Source: Trileptium ribeirensis (lineage: Eukaryota > Nematoda > Enoplea > Enoplida > Thoracostomopsidae). From it: a stretch of DNA of 64,000 nt. The number at the start of each line of letters is the position of its first letter. Positions within the stretch are counted from its first letter, which is position 1. Both the position numbers and the translations under genes were made by a program. Where the stretch lies: contig JASANE010000291.1 in assembly GCA_030248225.1 (NCBI GenBank), positions 24,985 to 88,984 of the forward strand, written 5' to 3'. Positions 62,136 to 64,000 of the stretch are shown in pieces. A model generated the notes under the pieces. It saw only the letters and a list, made by a program, of their open reading frames with translations. It ran no database searches and had not been told where the DNA came from.

Positions 62136-63329
62136 CTTTTTATATTTAGCACACTTCATGAAATCCGCGCAATCGGGGCATACAAAACTTATTTACAACA
62201 TACATGTTATAACGTTATTAGTTTCGGGTACCCTACAAGATACCCTACGTGACACACAATATTTCCTTTGACGTACTATGCCCCCAGAATTTCCGCTCGA
62301 GTGGAGCCCGATAAATTTTGGCGATAGAATGCTGAATTTTAAAGAAGCCGACCATTTACCTATTTAATCTCGATGAGTTAGTCCTTTTTCAATTTGAACT
62401 CCGAATGAAAACGGGAGCAAAGGTTCAGAATTTTGTAATATTTCAACAGCGACTGGAACGGCTCGCGAACTCCCGCATAGTTAGAAACTCGCTCCCAGAG
62501 GGCTCCGGGAGCGGGTGGTGACCTGAATTTTCCCCGTAGTTGCACGGTTAGAAAACACACGTACCACCCAGGCTCAGTATATTTTAGTTCACCGCCAGCT
62601 CCAGTCCCTGTCTCGTGCCATACCCAGCTGACGAACCTCCTAGCAAATTTGATTAGGCTCTGGCCCGCAGTCGTTTGCATCGAAATTTTACCATAAGCAG
62701 AAGAAACAGCGCACGAATGAGGATTCGACGCTGTAGTTCGATTTCAAACCAACGGGGTCAACTCGTGATCCCCACGGATGCAAACGGCCACGTCCTCCGT
62801 ATTACTCCCGTTATCCCTTATAAATTTCGGCAGAATCCCCTTTCCTTTGATACAACTCTCAACCAAGTTTTAGGAGAAATTTTCCTTCTGAGAAGCGTTT
62901 TAAAACGGCAGCACTTGCCTCAGCGTGGAAGTTTAATTGTTCTTGCGTGGAAAAGTAAATTTTTCTCATGGCCCGATGCCTCAAAGTAAATTTTGACTAA
63001 AACTGCGTAGAAAAGAACGTTGACCACTGTCAATTGCCTTAGAACGAAATTTTGACCACTCCTCGGACCTGTAAACGAAAAGAAGGCGTCCGAGGAGCGG
63101 GGAACCAGTCGATAAATGCGTGAATATGAATTTGAACGATTTGGCTTAGTCCTGAGAATTTTGATGGGGACCGGCCTTTACGGGCGCATGGAGCATCCTT
63201 CCGACGCTCCAGCGTCCGCAAAGGGCGCCCCTTGCAAGATCGAAAACATATATCCAGCCAAAGAAGGCTCTCCACCGTGGGGGCACGGCGAGAAACCTCC
63301 CCTGATATACCTAAGCGAAAGAAAGAAAA

Positions 63330-63947
63330 AGCGAAAGATTCAAAGAGTAAATCAATTGAATCGTAAGCGTGTTACTTTCTAAAGCAATTAGGAGTTTTTT
63401 TTTAAATTCCTTACCTGAGCAAAATTGTTAGAATTAGCTTAAACCGGAACCCTAAGAACGCTCGAAAAATATGCACGTCAACCATCAGGGACGCCCCTGC
63501 CTAAACCCCTTGTGAATTATTGACCTTTACTTACCTGTGTCCCAGCTTACAACTCCAATAGTAAAACCCTACTCATCAGAATCTAGACATTCAAGGGACT
63601 GGGGCCCTTGCCTCAGTGCCCTGGTGTTGTTTAAGTTAATTAGTAAAGTCTGCTAGGACTAGAATAAGGAATAGCAGAAGGAGTCGAACGAAAACTGGGG
63701 CTGCTGTCAGGATCATGACCGTGCATCTACCACTAGCCTTTAGATTAGGATCATTCTAGCTCCTCTACAAAATGGGAACCCTCTTCAGGCTATACTAGGA
63801 TCAGAGAACCCCGCTTACGGGATCAAGTGGATAATGAGGGAAAGGCGAGTCAGCTTATTACCTGTGAGCAGGCTGTAGGTTGGCTTCTCCTTGGGGGACC
63901 TCCAGACCACTAGAGACGTGGGCGACTATAGGGGCCAGGCCGAATAC
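63330..63947 (-). repeat. Right arm of long inverted repeat
   Basis: It begins at AGCGAAAGATTC and ends at GGCCGAATAC. Just outside it, TACGGTTTAATTCTATTGTG followed by GTGCCTGGA resembles 61401-61421 (ACGGTTTACTCTATTGTG then GTGCCCGGA) in the same, not inverted, orientation. Confidence 0.85.
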
Positions 63948-64000
63948 TACGGTTTAATTCTATTGTGGTGCCTGGAGCAAATACGTAACTGAACCAAGTA

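Larger units (their letters stand above)
61521..63947. mobile_element. Long inverted repeat, arms of about 615 bp, probable foldback or TIR transposon
   Basis: The left arm (61521-62135) reappears in reverse complement at 63330-63947. Examples: CGGCCTGGCCCCTATAG against CTATAGGGGCCAGGCCG, GGTCATGATCCTGACAGCAG against CTGCTGTCAGGATCATGACC, and AACACGCGATTCAATTGATT against its complement near 63350. The arms carry scattered differences and one diverged patch (61935-61970). The spacer (62136-63329) has two + ORFs of 104 and 88 codons and one minus ORF of 100 codons, none recognised. Termini and target duplication are not resolved. Confidence 0.85.

Overview
The window is a stretch of animal nuclear genome. 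It is AT-rich and gene-poor. Two conserved eukaryotic genes lie on the + strand, both split by GT-AG introns, in a landscape of decayed transposons, tandem repeats and inverted repeats. No bacterial, organellar or CRISPR-like organisation is visible. The transposon mix (an RNase H-bearing Jockey/R1-type LINE, L1/Tx1-like LINE pieces, Ginger/gypsy-type integrase, Tc1/mariner-like MITEs, a tRNA-derived SINE) fits an invertebrate metazoan. I cannot fix the phylum from sequence alone.

Layout: 229-1639 holds the last two coding exons of ARP2, the actin-related subunit of the Arp2/3 complex; the rest of the gene lies upstream of the window. The region 1.6-14.4 kb is intergenic and carries a decayed integrase plus Ulp1-like protease unit (5.9-7.1 kb) and two L1/Tx1-like reverse-transcriptase remnants (about 9.2-11.1 kb and 12.8-13.5 kb). 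From 14408 to 51944 there is a complete PRMT3 gene (protein arginine N-methyltransferase 3). It has eleven coding exons whose phases all agree and sum to 529 codons plus stop, close to the length of vertebrate PRMT3. Intron 4 alone is about 21.7 kb. It holds a 47-bp minisatellite, G-rich palindromic arrays, a SINE, two nested non-autonomous elements, and an antisense LINE (about 32.2-37.5 kb) whose endonuclease region is broken up by C/A-rich low-complexity sequence.

Downstream of PRMT3 (52-64 kb) no conserved gene is recognised. The best candidate is a 132-codon minus-strand ORF (56265-56663) with a signal-peptide-like start, dibasic sites and a terminal Gly-Arg-Lys, so possibly a secreted peptide precursor. 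The region also has GC-rich tandem repeats (54.7-56.0 kb), a second copy of the non-autonomous element seen in intron 4, in the opposite orientation (57.0-57.7 kb), and a long inverted repeat with arms of about 615 bp around a 1.2 kb spacer (61.5-63.9 kb).

The two real genes have separate housekeeping roles: actin nucleation (ARP2) and arginine methylation, classically of ribosomal protein S2 (PRMT3). I see no evidence that they form a functional unit beyond lying in tandem. The most unusual content is in the repeats: a new-looking family of TTAGCATAA-rich elements with a MITE nested inside one copy, the long inverted repeat, and an exact 110-bp duplication that copies a PRMT3 splice donor.
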